Shown piece by piece: positions 9,612-18,435 of a stretch of DNA of 64,000 nucleotides; the stretch's first letter is position 1; every line of letters begins with the position of its first letter. The stretch is from Klebsiella pneumoniae (GTDB lineage Bacteria; Myxococcota_A; UBA796; SXON01), in assembly GCA_945861635.1 (NCBI GenBank), contig CAMAWH010000014.1:1-64000 (forward strand), written 5' to 3'. The translations under genes were made by a program, and so were the position numbers. The notes under the pieces are model-generated. The model saw only the letters and a list, made by a program, of their open reading frames with translations, was not told where the DNA came from and did no database searches.

Positions 9612-10571
9612 ATGGAAACACCTTCCCACGATCTGCCCCGCGATCTGCCCCGCGATCTGATGGGAGCCATCGACGCCCTCCGCACCGCGCGAAATGCGGT
9701 GATCCTCGCCCACTACTACCAGGAGCCGGACATTCAGGACATGGCCGATCACATCGGCGATTCCTTGCAGTTGGCAAAGGCGGCTCAGCACACGACGGCG
9801 GACGTGATCCTGTTCTGCGGCGTGCATTTCATGGCGGAAACGGCGAAGATCCTAAATCCCGACCGCATCGTCGTGATTCCAGACATGGCCGCCGGGTGCT
9901 CGCTCGCCGATGCATGCCCGGCGCCGCTGCTCGCCCGGATGAAGGCGAAGCACCCCGATCACAAGGTCATCTCCTACATCAACTGTTCGGCGGGAGTGAA
10001 AGCGCTTTCCGACGTGATCTGCACCTCGTCGAACGCAGAGCGCGTGGTCAATAGCTTTCCCGCGGACCAGAAGATCCTGTTCGCTCCGGATAGAAACCTT
10101 GGAGCGTGGCTGAACAAACGAACTGGGCGCGACATGCTCCTGTGGCAGGGCACGTGCATGGTGCACGAGACGTTCAACGAGCGGAAGTTGATCGAGATTC
10201 TGGCGCGGACGCCCGGTGCACACTTGATCGCGCATCCGGAGTGTGAGCCCACGCTGCTCGCGGGCGCGCATTTCGTCGGGAGCACCTCAGCGCTCTTGGC
10301 CTATGTCGAGCGTACAATTGCGCCGGCGTTCATCGTCGCAACGGAGGCGGGAATCCTGCATCAGATGCGGAAGAATGCGCCCAACGCGGTGCTCATTCCC
10401 CTGCCGGGAATGGACGAGAACTGCGCGTGCAACGAGTGCCCGCACATGAAGCGGAACACGCTCGAAAAGATGTATTTGGCGCTGCGAGATTTGCAGCCGC
10501 GGATCGAGATGAACGAGGACATGCGCCTGGCCGCGCTTGCGCCGCTGGAGCGGATGATGGCGCTCGGGTAG
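9612..10571 (+). CDS. nadA: Quinolinate synthase (4Fe-4S), NadA
   Basis: 319 residues. NadA condenses iminoaspartate with dihydroxyacetone phosphate to quinolinate, the first committed step to NAD after NadB, using an oxygen-sensitive 4Fe-4S cluster. Diagnostic segments are [20 protein letters not shown], the first cluster-type cysteine in AAGCSLAD, the second in HPECEP, and the C-terminal [16 protein letters not shown]. The start ATG at 9612 follows AAGAAGGA; the longer frame upstream overlaps the AgmX gene and is not conserved. The N-terminus carries a short in-frame 12-bp tandem repeat ([10 protein letters not shown]). nadC lies 14 kb away; nadB is not in the window. Confidence 0.96.
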   Translation: METPSHDLPRDLPRDLMGAIDALRTARNAVILAHYYQEPDIQDMADHIGDSLQLAKAAQHTTADVILFCGVHFMAETAKILNPDRIVVIPDMAAGCSLADACPAPLLARMKAKHPDHKVISYINCSAGVKALSDVICTSSNAERVVNSFPADQKILFAPDRNLGAWLNKRTGRDMLLWQGTCMVHETFNERKLIEILARTPGAHLIAHPECEPTLLAGAHFVGSTSALLAYVERTIAPAFIVATEAGILHQMRKNAPNAVLIPLPGMDENCACNECPHMKRNTLEKMYLALRDLQPRIEMNEDMRLAALAPLERMMALG

Positions 10572-10589
10572 ACGGCCGTTGGCGAGCGG

Positions 10590-11384
10590 CTACGGCGCCC
10601 AGGTCACAGTCAAGGTGGGGGTTCCCGTCGTGCCCGCGGCCGTCGTTCGCGACACATACGAAACTTCCGCGTCAAACGCCTTGAAGTTCACGCCCGCGCC
10701 GACGGACCACTCGAATTCGTCGCCCAGCAGTGCATCCTCCGCGTGGCGGGATGGCTCAAAAAGCCATGCCGGTGCAGCGCCCCCGAAGGCGTAGTATTTC
10801 CGAGGACCAACCGTCACTTCCACAGGTACCTGCACGCCGGCGGCGGGTGCGAGCACTTCCTTGCCGGTTGAATCGCTGTACGCGTTGTAAAATGCAACGC
10901 CGCCGATCGATGCGCCGATGTATTTCGTGCGGTACCCAATCGTATCGCCGGCATGGACGTCAAAGCCGTTGAGCCCCGCACCGGTCGTATAGCTGACCCC
11001 GGCGAACACATCGCCCTTCACTTTTTTCTTCCAGTACTTGATCCCGGCGTCCACCTTCGCCACCGCCGATGTGCCGGATACCGAATCTTCTGTCGCCGTT
11101 ACCGTGCCGTCGTCGGCGTTGCTGGTGTTGATCTGCACGCCGCCGCCGGGGGTCACATAGGGCTGCCAGAACCACCCACCGCGAAGCTTGTGTTTCTCGA
11201 AAATCGTTTCGTCGTCCGAACTGTCTTTCGTCCCGCTGCTTCCGGAGGAGCCGCTCTTTTTCTTGGAGCTGCCGCCCGGCGCCGGCATGTTGTCATCGGC
11301 CTTGCGCGCCATTTCAGCGTCGATCACCACGGGTTCGGCGGCCGCTGCGGCGGGAATCGACATGTAAAGCGCTGGCAATAGCAT
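10590..11384 (-). CDS. Outer-membrane beta-barrel-like exported protein
   Basis: The ATG at 11382-11384 follows GGAGG at good spacing and gives 264 residues with a signal peptide ending near AAAAAEP. The mature N-terminus is a Lys/Ser/Gly-rich disordered stretch (about 30-55). It is followed by alternating short beta strands ending with aromatic residues and closing in TPTLTVTWAP, the pattern of a small outer-membrane barrel. There is no named family. It converges with nadA (18 bp between) and is divergent from the kinase gene with about 43 bp between them. Confidence 0.55.
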   Translation of the reverse strand: MLLPALYMSIPAAAAAEPVVIDAEMARKADDNMPAPGGSSKKKSGSSGSSGTKDSSDDETIFEKHKLRGGWFWQPYVTPGGGVQINTSNADDGTVTATEDSVSGTSAVAKVDAGIKYWKKKVKGDVFAGVSYTTGAGLNGFDVHAGDTIGYRTKYIGASIGGVAFYNAYSDSTGKEVLAPAAGVQVPVEVTVGPRKYYAFGGAAPAWLFEPSRHAEDALLGDEFEWSVGAGVNFKAFDAEVSYVSRTTAAGTTGTPTLTVTWAP

Positions 11385-11427
11385 CGGGAACCTCCAAATC
11401 GCGGCTAACACGCGCTACCATGCTCGT

Positions 11428-12870
11428 ATGCCGCAGCCTTACGCGCCGCTGCACCGAGTCGCGCAAGGCGCAACGGGTGAAGTCTGGCTGGCCCAGGGGC
11501 CGACGGGTACGGTGGCGTTGAAGCGGGCGGGTCCGGGAGAGTCCCTGCTTTCCGAGGCGGCCGCGTTGCGCGCGATTGAGCACCCATCCGTGGTGCGCCT
11601 CATCGATGCCGACCCTGCGGGTCGCTGGCTTGCGACCGAGTACGCCGAGAACGGCAATTGCGCGACCTTTGGTGAGGGGCGGAGCCTTCGGGAGATTCTG
11701 GCATTTGCCGCCGAGGTTGCCGAAGGCTTGGCGGCGATCCACGCGGCTGGGCAGGTGCACGGCGACATGAAACCGGCAAACGTGCTGGTCAGCTCCAATG
11801 GCGGACCGCGCATCGTTGACCTCGGCGGCGCCGATATCGTGGGCATGCAGGCGCGTTCGCCGAATCACGGAACGCTCGGTTTCGTTGCGCCGGAGCGTCT
11901 CCGCGGGCAGCCGGCGTCGGTGGCGGCGGACATGTACGGGTTTGGAACCGTGCTCTACACGCTGCTGACCGGGCGCGCGCCGTTCGCGGGTGCCGACCCG
12001 TCGTCACTCGCGTGGCTTCCGCTTGCGACGCTGCCCGAGCCGCCATCGGCCACGCGGCCGGCGCTCCCGCGTGCGCTCGACGATCTTGTACTCGCACTGC
12101 TGGCGCGGGAGCCATCGCAACGTCCGATACGATCGGCAGCGCTGTCAACGCAGCTCTGGGCGGCATTACGGAGCGCCCCGCGTCGTCCATTCGTCGGCAT
12201 GTCGCGGGAGAGGGGAATCCTGCGCCAAGCCATCATCTCCCTGCTCGACGGAATTGCCGGAGGCGTCGTCATCCACGGGGCGCGCGGCTCGGGACGCGGC
12301 ACGTTGCTCCGGGAGGCGGCGCGCCTCGCGCGTCGACAGGGGCTGCGCGTGCTCGACACCGCACTCCCCTCCCTCACCGACGGCACGCCGACCGTCCTGA
12401 CCGTCGATGCGTTCGACGCCGGCCACGAGGATCTCTTGCTCGGCCTGCTCGCGGAGCGCCACCCCGTGCTCGCCATCGTCCGCTCGCATCGCCCGATCCC
12501 CCGACTTGCGGACGCTGGCGCACGGCATCTGGCGCCGTCGCCGCTCACGCCCGCCGACATTTCCCGGCTCGCGCGGTGCTGGGGCATTGCGTCGGAGCTC
12601 GCTCCGGAATTGTACGCGCAAACGAGCGGCACCCCGGCAGCGGTGGTCCGACGGCTCGCCGGATACGCCGGCGTACCTGCCCGGCTTGAACCAGCAGAAC
12701 TACGCGTGCTCCGTGAGCTTGAGGGCACGACGATGCCGGTCGGGGACTTGGCCACACGTATCGGTCTGCCGGTGCACCGCCTTCTCGATATTGTCGAGCC
12801 ACTTTGCGATCAGGGCCTGCTGGTTGCAAGCGCGGACGGCGGTTCGCTCACGGGCCCACCGTGCGGGTGA
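11428..12870 (+). CDS. Ser/Thr protein kinase fused to a degenerate ATPase-like domain
   Basis: 480 residues. The Hanks-type kinase domain spans about 8-265: glycine loop QGATGEV (13-19), catalytic lysine K32 in VALK, catalytic loop HGDMKPAN (111-118) with Asp113, DLG in place of DFG at 131-133, and APE near 151. The second half starts with HGARGSGRGT, where a P-loop would read GxxxxGK(T/S); lysine is replaced by arginine. It continues like an STAND/AAA-type regulator and ends in a winged-helix-like segment (LRELEGTTMPVGDLATRIGLPVHRLLD). No membrane segment is seen, so it should be cytoplasmic. Targets are unknown. Confidence 0.85.
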   Translation: MPQPYAPLHRVAQGATGEVWLAQGPTGTVALKRAGPGESLLSEAAALRAIEHPSVVRLIDADPAGRWLATEYAENGNCATFGEGRSLREILAFAAEVAEGLAAIHAAGQVHGDMKPANVLVSSNGGPRIVDLGGADIVGMQARSPNHGTLGFVAPERLRGQPASVAADMYGFGTVLYTLLTGRAPFAGADPSSLAWLPLATLPEPPSATRPALPRALDDLVLALLAREPSQRPIRSAALSTQLWAALRSAPRRPFVGMSRERGILRQAIISLLDGIAGGVVIHGARGSGRGTLLREAARLARRQGLRVLDTALPSLTDGTPTVLTVDAFDAGHEDLLLGLLAERHPVLAIVRSHRPIPRLADAGARHLAPSPLTPADISRLARCWGIASELAPELYAQTSGTPAAVVRRLAGYAGVPARLEPAELRVLRELEGTTMPVGDLATRIGLPVHRLLDIVEPLCDQGLLVASADGGSLTGPPCG

Positions 12871-12908
12871 GCACGGATGATGCGTACCGGCGGCGAGCTA
12901 AGTCGCCC

Positions 12909-13436
12909 TCACCGATTCGCGTCGAGGTACCTTTCCAACGCTGAATTGACCTGCTCCAGGTTCGGCCGAATCAGCGCGATGATGAAGCTCTCGACCTGCG
13001 GCTTGATTCTGGAGGCCAGAATTCGCGGAACACCCGGAATCTCCTTCAAATCGAGGTCGAGCGTGCCCGCGAGGATCACGCGCGTGGCGGCTGGCCCTTC
13101 CGCCACAATTCGGTTGGTGCCGCTGCAATGAACCTTGTCGGTGAACACCCGCGTCTTCAGCGTCCAGTGGCACTGCGAATTAGCGTCGTCCCAATCGGCA
13201 TAGTCATCCCACCGGACCATTTCCGGGCGGATCAACCCTTGCGCAATCTTCGGAACTTCCCCCTTTCCCACCCACTCGTTGTGAAGCTTGACCCGCCCCG
13301 GGGACACCTCGCGACTTCGAACGATGATCTGCTTGATATTCGGCATGAATGCGGCGATTCGCTCTAATTCGTCGCGATAGGCAGCGTACACGCGTTCGCG
13401 AGGGTGACGGATGACCGACGATGCGTTGATTTCCAT
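12909..13436 (-). CDS. SRPBCC/DUF2505-like lipid-binding fold protein
   Basis: 175 residues, no signal peptide. The N-terminus (INASSVIRHPRERVYAAYRDELERIAAFMPNI) and the strand pattern after it (VSPGRVKLHNEWVGKG, WTLKTRVFTDKVHCSGTNRIVAEG) fit the START-like SRPBCC/DUF2505 superfamily, which binds hydrophobic ligands in a helix-grip fold. The last helix (SRIKPQVESFIIALIRPNLEQVNSALERYL) matches the C-terminal helix of that fold. It is divergent from the TPM gene with 27 bp between the starts. The ligand is unknown. Confidence 0.6.
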   Translation of the reverse strand: MEINASSVIRHPRERVYAAYRDELERIAAFMPNIKQIIVRSREVSPGRVKLHNEWVGKGEVPKIAQGLIRPEMVRWDDYADWDDANSQCHWTLKTRVFTDKVHCSGTNRIVAEGPAATRVILAGTLDLDLKEIPGVPRILASRIKPQVESFIIALIRPNLEQVNSALERYLDANR

Positions 13437-13463
13437 TGGAGCTATCGGTTAACCCGCGGGTCG

Positions 13464-14063
13464 ATGCTGCCCACGGACCGTTCTTTTGCCGATGCCATCG
13501 AGCGCGTCGTCAGCGAAATCGAAGCGCGGACCGACGCGGAGGTCGTCGTCGTCACTGCGCCGTGCTCCGGCAGCTATCGTGACGTCACGTTCGCTACCGC
13601 GGCGGCGGTCGGTTGGGGCGTGCTCGCGTTCTTGATCTGGAGCCCCATTCCGTTCGAGGCCGTGTGGTTCCCGGTCGAGGTTGCCGCGGCCGGAGGCCTG
13701 ACAGCATGGGCCATGTCAAGCCCATCGTACGCGGTGCGCCTTACGACGCGCGCGCGGCGGCAGCGTCAGGTGCGGGAGTCCGCTCACGCGGCGTTCGCCG
13801 TCGAGAACGTGCACGCTACGGCCGCGCGAACGGGCGTGCTGGTGTACGTTTCCGCATGTGAAGGCGAAGCGCTCGTGCTCCCGGATCACGGCCTCCTCGG
13901 CCGCATTCCGGGCACCGTGTGGGCGGATCTCGCCGTTGACGCGCGTTCGTTGGACTCTCTGGTGGCGGGGCTTCGGGCGCTGGGCGAGATTCTCGCCGAA
14001 CACGTTCCGGTAACGGCCGGTGATCGTGACGAACTCGCGAATACTCCCGTGATCCGCTCGTGA
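13464..14063 (+). CDS. TPM-domain membrane protein
   Basis: 199 residues starting at ATG 13464. The N-terminal helix RSFADAIERVVSEIEARTDAEVVVVTAPCSGSYRDV is typical of TPM_phosphatase/Psb32-like (YgcG) domains, which sit next to membranes. Two hydrophobic segments follow (about 35-55 and 60-80). The C-terminal half repeats the TPM pattern (AARTGVLVYVSACEGEALVLPDHGLLGRIP). The gene ends inside the start of the Tim44-like gene (GTGA overlap), so the two are translationally coupled. In the family, TPM proteins with Gly-rich tails are common neighbours; here the Gly-rich part belongs to the next gene. Confidence 0.7.
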   Translation: MLPTDRSFADAIERVVSEIEARTDAEVVVVTAPCSGSYRDVTFATAAAVGWGVLAFLIWSPIPFEAVWFPVEVAAAGGLTAWAMSSPSYAVRLTTRARRQRQVRESAHAAFAVENVHATAARTGVLVYVSACEGEALVLPDHGLLGRIPGTVWADLAVDARSLDSLVAGLRALGEILAEHVPVTAGDRDELANTPVIRS

Positions 14064-15517
14064 TCCCATGGATCCTGCTCGTTGCCGAGGCGTTCGCGCG
14101 CGCTGGAGGCGGCAACTCCTTCGGGGGCGGGGGGGGAGGTGGGGGCGGCTACTCGGGCGGCGGCGGCGGACTTTCGAGCGGGGGGGGCGGGAGTTTTCAT
14201 GGCGGCGGTGGAGACGGTGACGGCGGCGCATTGCTGCTCTGGTTGTTCATAGCCCACCCGGAATTCGGGATTCCGCTCGTCATCGTCATCGTGGCGTTCA
14301 AGCTCTATGGCATGCGCGGGGGCGGCACGGAGCGCACGGTGGTTCGCTCTCGGCCTCTCCACGGGCGCACCCTCGATCTTCGGCGCCTCCTGGCCGACGA
14401 CGCCACCTTTTCGCGCGCGCTGTTCCTCGATCTGGCCCGCCTGGTTTTCACACGGGCACATGAGGAGCGTGGACGGGGAAACTGGGCCGCGCTTGCACCC
14501 TTCGTAGCGGATACCGGGCAGACGGCACTCCGAGCCATCGCAGCGCAAACACGAGAGGTGCGCGAGGTGATCGTCGGCAGCGCTAGCATCACCGCGCTTC
14601 AGGTCGAACGTCAGATGACGCTGGTCGTAGCATTCACCGCCAATCTTCGGGAAAACGGCGTCCAGAACTACGTCGAGGAGAACTGGCGGTTCACACGTGA
14701 CGCCGGCGCGCGCTCTCTGGGGCCGGACCGAATGCGGGCGTTGGCGTGCCCAAACTGCGGAAATCCGATCGAAACCCGCACCGACGGGAGCTGCCGCGCC
14801 TGTGACACGGTCATCAACGACGGGCGGCTCCAATGGCAGGTCACGGGCGTTCATCGCGGCACCCTGCGCGTGGTGGATGCCATCGAACTATCGCTCGGCG
14901 GCGGCGGCATCGAGGCCGGCACGGACCTACCCACTGTCGCCGACCCGGGCCTCGCATCCGCGCAGCGGGCGCTGAGGGCGCGGCATCCTGAGTTCCAATG
15001 GACGAATTTCCGAAACCGAGCGGCTGAACTCTTCCTGAAAATCCAAACCGCGTGGTCGGAGGGGCGGTGGGAGCTGGCCCGCCCGTATGAGACCGATTTC
15101 CTCTTCCAACAGCACCGGTATTGGATTGAACGGTATGCCAAGGAGGGACTGACCAACCGCCTCGGCGACGTCACGATTACGGACATCGTGGCGGCGCGGA
15201 TTGAGTTGGATGCCTACTGCGAGTCCGTGACGGTGCGAATTTTCGCCAGAATGCGGGATTGGACGGAAGGCAAGGGCGGCCGCGTGGTCAGCGGGGATCG
15301 TTCGACGCCGCGGGTATTTTCCGAGTACTGGACGTTCGTGCGCTCGTCCGGAATCACCGGCAAAGATACGCCGATCGACAATTGCCCGAGCTGCGGCGCC
15401 AATCTGGATCGCGTGAGCGAAACCGGCGTTTGTGGACATTGCGACGCAAAGGTGACGGGCGGAAATTTCGATTGGGTCCTCACCACGATTGATCAGGATG
15501 AGGTGTACCGTGGCTGA
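14060..15517 (+). CDS. Tim44-like domain protein with two zinc ribbons
   Basis: 485 residues from a GTG start overlapping the previous stop. Features in order: a short hydrophobic N-terminus (IPWILLVAEAFARA), a glycine/serine-rich stretch (about 15-55), a membrane helix (about 57-82), then two Tim44-like domains each followed by a four-cysteine zinc ribbon (CPNCGNPIE..CRACD near 231-249, CPSCGANLD..CGHCD near 441-459). Each Tim44-like block has the helix W(A/S)(A/E)..(W)..L.PF...T or W..A.PY..DFLFQQ typical of the fold. Bacterial Tim44-like proteins are membrane-anchored and of uncertain role. The duplication with paired zinc ribbons is unusual. The methyltransferase start overlaps the 3' end by 8 bp. 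Confidence 0.75.
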   Translation: MIPWILLVAEAFARAGGGNSFGGGGGGGGGYSGGGGGLSSGGGGSFHGGGGDGDGGALLLWLFIAHPEFGIPLVIVIVAFKLYGMRGGGTERTVVRSRPLHGRTLDLRRLLADDATFSRALFLDLARLVFTRAHEERGRGNWAALAPFVADTGQTALRAIAAQTREVREVIVGSASITALQVERQMTLVVAFTANLRENGVQNYVEENWRFTRDAGARSLGPDRMRALACPNCGNPIETRTDGSCRACDTVINDGRLQWQVTGVHRGTLRVVDAIELSLGGGGIEAGTDLPTVADPGLASAQRALRARHPEFQWTNFRNRAAELFLKIQTAWSEGRWELARPYETDFLFQQHRYWIERYAKEGLTNRLGDVTITDIVAARIELDAYCESVTVRIFARMRDWTEGKGGRVVSGDRSTPRVFSEYWTFVRSSGITGKDTPIDNCPSCGANLDRVSETGVCGHCDAKVTGGNFDWVLTTIDQDEVYRG

Positions 15518-16697
15518 GAAACGCTCGGAGCGGCGGGCCCGGAAGGCCGATCTGGGCTGGGTTCCCACCGAGCCGACGAAACAAGCACTTTCCCAGCGGT
15601 CGGGCAAGATATTCACGGCCGGAGATGCGGTGATCGCGGCGATAGCGGTGGACGCGCTGCACCAGCGTGGCAAGGTCGAACGCGCAACCCACCACTTCCA
15701 CACGTACCCGGCGGGCCTGCATCCGGACGCGGCGGCCCTCCTGCTCACCATCGGTAGCGGAGACGTGCTGGATCCGTTCTGCGGCGGGGGTACAGTGCTG
15801 GTCGAGGCGATGCTGGCGGGTCGCAGCGCTCTGGGTTGCGATATTTCGCCGGTCGCCAATGTCGTTGCACGCGCGCGCACCGCGCTCACGACGGAGGAAG
15901 AACGAACGGCCATGCGGGTCAGCGCGCGGAAAGCGGCCGAAGTGGCGATGCGCCCGCCCCCCATTCCGGACGATGTGCCGGACATCCTTCGCGAATGGTA
16001 CGCGCCCCACGTGCTCGCCGAGCTGTGCGCCATTCGTGCGCGCATGGGGGACAGTCCCTTGGTTCGTGCTGTGTTTTCCTCGATTGCGATAAAAACCAGC
16101 GAGCGGGAGAGCGACACGTCCAACCGGCGCATGAGCGTCGTAAGGCCAGTTGGAACGGCGGCCACGCTGTTTCACCGGCGCGCGCGCGAGTACGCCCGCC
16201 AACTGGAGGCGTTGGCCGCCGCTGTTCCATCCGGTGTACGTGCCCGCGTGCACCGCGAAGATGCGCGGGAGATCCGCGCGCCGGGCGAATTCGGAACGGT
16301 CCTGACGTCACCCCCGTACCCTGGTGTGTACGACTACGTCCCGATGCAGCAGCTTCGGATGGAGTGGCTCGGACTCGACCCTCGTGACGCGCCCCGGGCC
16401 GAGATCGGCTCGCGACGTTCATTTCGCGCGGACCGAGCTACTGCCTCGCTCGCATGGCGCGAGGACACGTCGGAGTGGGTCAAATCCGCCACTCGCGCCC
16501 TCGCTCCCACTGGGCGGCTCATCGTCGTCATCGGTGACGGCACGGTGGGCGGCAAGCGCATCGACAGCTTCACGCCCGTTGACGAGGCCGCGCGCGCCCA
16601 CGGCCTCACGTTTGTGGCGCGCGCAACCGTCGAACGCTGGGACGAGGGGCAGCTCACCATGCGCCCCGAACACGCGATGATCTACGAGCGGCCATGA
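15510..16697 (+). CDS. SAM-dependent methyltransferase with SPPY motif
   Basis: 395 residues from GTG 15510, preceded by GATGAGG and overlapping the previous stop by 8 bp. The SAM-binding motif DPFCGGGTVLVEA is near residues 87-99 and the catalytic TSPPYPGVYDY near 270. SPPY is the active-site motif of N4-cytosine and many N6-adenine DNA methyltransferases, also present in some THUMP-type RNA methyltransferases. The order SAM motif first, SPPY later, fits the alpha/gamma topology. There is no restriction enzyme next to it and no THUMP domain is visible, so an orphan DNA or RNA methyltransferase is most likely. A MazG-like gene overlaps its end by 4 bp. Confidence 0.8.
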   Translation: MAEKRSERRARKADLGWVPTEPTKQALSQRSGKIFTAGDAVIAAIAVDALHQRGKVERATHHFHTYPAGLHPDAAALLLTIGSGDVLDPFCGGGTVLVEAMLAGRSALGCDISPVANVVARARTALTTEEERTAMRVSARKAAEVAMRPPPIPDDVPDILREWYAPHVLAELCAIRARMGDSPLVRAVFSSIAIKTSERESDTSNRRMSVVRPVGTAATLFHRRAREYARQLEALAAAVPSGVRARVHREDAREIRAPGEFGTVLTSPPYPGVYDYVPMQQLRMEWLGLDPRDAPRAEIGSRRSFRADRATASLAWREDTSEWVKSATRALAPTGRLIVVIGDGTVGGKRIDSFTPVDEAARAHGLTFVARATVERWDEGQLTMRPEHAMIYERP

Positions 16698-17092
16698 GTG
16701 GGGAGGTCGCCGACACCGGTGCCCTGCCGTCGTGGTCCGACTCGTCCACGACGATCGCGGAGATCGCCCGAACAATCGCCGCGTTCAACGCAGAACGCGA
16801 CTGGGGCCAGTACCACTCGGCGCGCAACCTGGCCATGGCGCTTTCGGTGGAAGCAGCGGAACTGCTGGAATTGTACCTGTGGAGTAGCGATGCGGGTCCG
16901 CAGCCGGCCGTCGCCAGCCGGGAACCGCGAGTTGCCGAGGAAGCGGCGGACGTGTTGATTTGTCTGTTGAGTCTCGCGGCGCACGCGAAGCTCGATCTAT
17001 CGGCGGCGGTGGCGGCAAAGCTCGCTAAGAATGCTGAGAAGTACCCGATTGCGACCGCTCGTGGCCGTCTGGAAAAGAGCGACGAGTTGTGA
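16694..17092 (+). CDS. MazG-like nucleotide pyrophosphohydrolase
   Basis: 132 residues. The all-alpha NTP pyrophosphatase signature is clear: RNLAMALSVEAAELLELYLW carries the E-x-x-E half near residue 55 and PRVAEEAADVLICLLSLA the E-x-x-D half near residue 83, which together bind Mg2+ as in MazG, RS21-C6 and iMazG proteins. It should hydrolyse (d)NTPs to monophosphates as house-cleaning. It starts at an ATG overlapping the methyltransferase stop (ATGA), the last member of the four-gene overlapping block from 13464. Confidence 0.85.
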   Translation: MSGEVADTGALPSWSDSSTTIAEIARTIAAFNAERDWGQYHSARNLAMALSVEAAELLELYLWSSDAGPQPAVASREPRVAEEAADVLICLLSLAAHAKLDLSAAVAAKLAKNAEKYPIATARGRLEKSDEL

Positions 17093-17149
17093 CGCCGGGC
17101 GGGTTGCGGCAGGCCCGTGGCTCTGGCGTCGACGCGATATGAGGGCACG

Positions 17150-17542
17150 GTGACACTGCTCCTCACGCTGCTGTTGGCCTGTCGCGGCGGCGAACCGTGC
17201 ACGACCGCCTCGTGCGAGGGCAACGTAGCGCACGGATGTGATCGCTTTGCAAATCGAACGGACATCGAATGCACCGGTGACAACCCGGCGTGCGTCGTGG
17301 CGAAACAGGTGGGGCCGTGTGCTGGAAACGTCCCGGATTGCGTCGTTACCTGGGAAAGCGCGATCTGTGTGACCGACGCCGAGGCCGCCTGCACCACCGA
17401 CGACGCCTCCACGTGTGACGGGGACACGCGGCACTTCTGCGACACGGCGGCCGGGTACACAATCGCGTACGACTGTGCGGCGGCCAATAAGATTTGTACG
17501 GATGAAACCGAGGATCGCCTGTTTCGCTGTCAAGAGGAGTAG
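17150..17542 (+). CDS. Small cysteine-rich lipoprotein
   Basis: From GTG 17150 (GAGGG five bases upstream) the protein is 130 residues: a short hydrophobic leader and lipobox LLAC, then a mature chain with about fourteen cysteines spaced in CxxxxCxxx patterns, typical of disulfide-rich exported proteins. An in-frame GTG at 17117 would add 11 residues. No domain family is recognised. It follows the MazG gene by about 57 bp and precedes another cysteine/aspartate-rich lipoprotein. Confidence 0.55.
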   Translation: MTLLLTLLLACRGGEPCTTASCEGNVAHGCDRFANRTDIECTGDNPACVVAKQVGPCAGNVPDCVVTWESAICVTDAEAACTTDDASTCDGDTRHFCDTAAGYTIAYDCAAANKICTDETEDRLFRCQEE

Positions 17543-17600
17543 GCATTTCCAGCGGTAGCGGGTGGCGGGGCACGACGGTCTGCGGGTATGGTCCGCGCCG

Positions 17601-18416
17601 ATGAGCCCACGCTTCGCCTTCTCGTTGATCCTGACCATTGGTTGCGCGAGCGTCACGGCGACGGACGATAACAGTGGGAAGAATACCGGTGAAGACTGCG
17701 CTATTGACTGCGAAGGCGCAGGTCGGGATGCCGACAGCGGCGCTGCTACGGACGGGGGAGCCAGCGCTGACGATGGCAGCACGGTGGATCACGACGGAGA
17801 CGGCTACACCGGCGCCACCGACTGTGATGACGCCAGTAGCCGCGTGCATCCGGGTCGCGACGAGGTCACCTGCAACGACGTCGACGATGACTGCAACGCA
17901 TCCACGGACGACGACCCCGACGCCGACCTGGACAGCTTTGGCGCGTGCGTGGACTGTGACGACGCCGACCGCAACGTGCACCCCGACGCAGCCGACTCGT
18001 GTGACGACGCGATCGACAACGACTGTGACGGGCACGTCGATGAGGGCTGCTCCATCGATTATACCGGCGTTTGGACACTAGAGTCTGCGATCACGTACGA
18101 TTGTGGCATGGGGGTCGTCGGTATCGCCTTCTCCGAGTTGGACATCGCCGACCACTACCCGGACGTGATCGTGACCATTCCGGCAACCCTGATCACCACG
18201 GGCGTCAACACCGGCGCGTTTTCAACCGCCTCGACGTTCACCGCACACGAATACGACGCCTACAGCATCGGCGTCGGCACCGTGATTAACGGAACGTTCA
18301 CCTCAGACAACGCGCTTGAGGGCACCATCGACGTGCACGCGGATGTGCTCAACGAGATGGGACTTGGGGTGTCCGACTGCGTGAACACCACGTTCCGCTT
18401 CCGCGCGACGAGGTAG
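17601..18416 (+). CDS. Lipoprotein with MopE-like metal-binding repeats
   Basis: 271 residues starting at ATG 17601. A lipoprotein leader (MSPRFAFSLILTIGCAS) leads into an acidic region with two copies of the MopE-type motif (DHDGDGYTGATDCDDASSRVHP then CNDVDDDCN; DCDDADRNVHP then CDDAIDNDCDGHVDEGC), a calcium/copper-binding pattern common in myxobacterial surface proteins. The C-terminal 120 residues form a beta-rich domain with two conserved cysteines. It converges with the FG-GAP gene, 19 bp between the stops. Confidence 0.75.
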   Translation: MSPRFAFSLILTIGCASVTATDDNSGKNTGEDCAIDCEGAGRDADSGAATDGGASADDGSTVDHDGDGYTGATDCDDASSRVHPGRDEVTCNDVDDDCNASTDDDPDADLDSFGACVDCDDADRNVHPDAADSCDDAIDNDCDGHVDEGCSIDYTGVWTLESAITYDCGMGVVGIAFSELDIADHYPDVIVTIPATLITTGVNTGAFSTASTFTAHEYDAYSIGVGTVINGTFTSDNALEGTIDVHADVLNEMGLGVSDCVNTTFRFRATR

Positions 18417-18435
18417 GGGACGCCCGATGTAGGCG

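Noticed and set aside
9631..9660. 12-bp tandem repeat at the start of nadA as a regulatory repeat
   Set aside because: It is in frame, encodes [10 protein letters not shown] and is more simply a short coding duplication.
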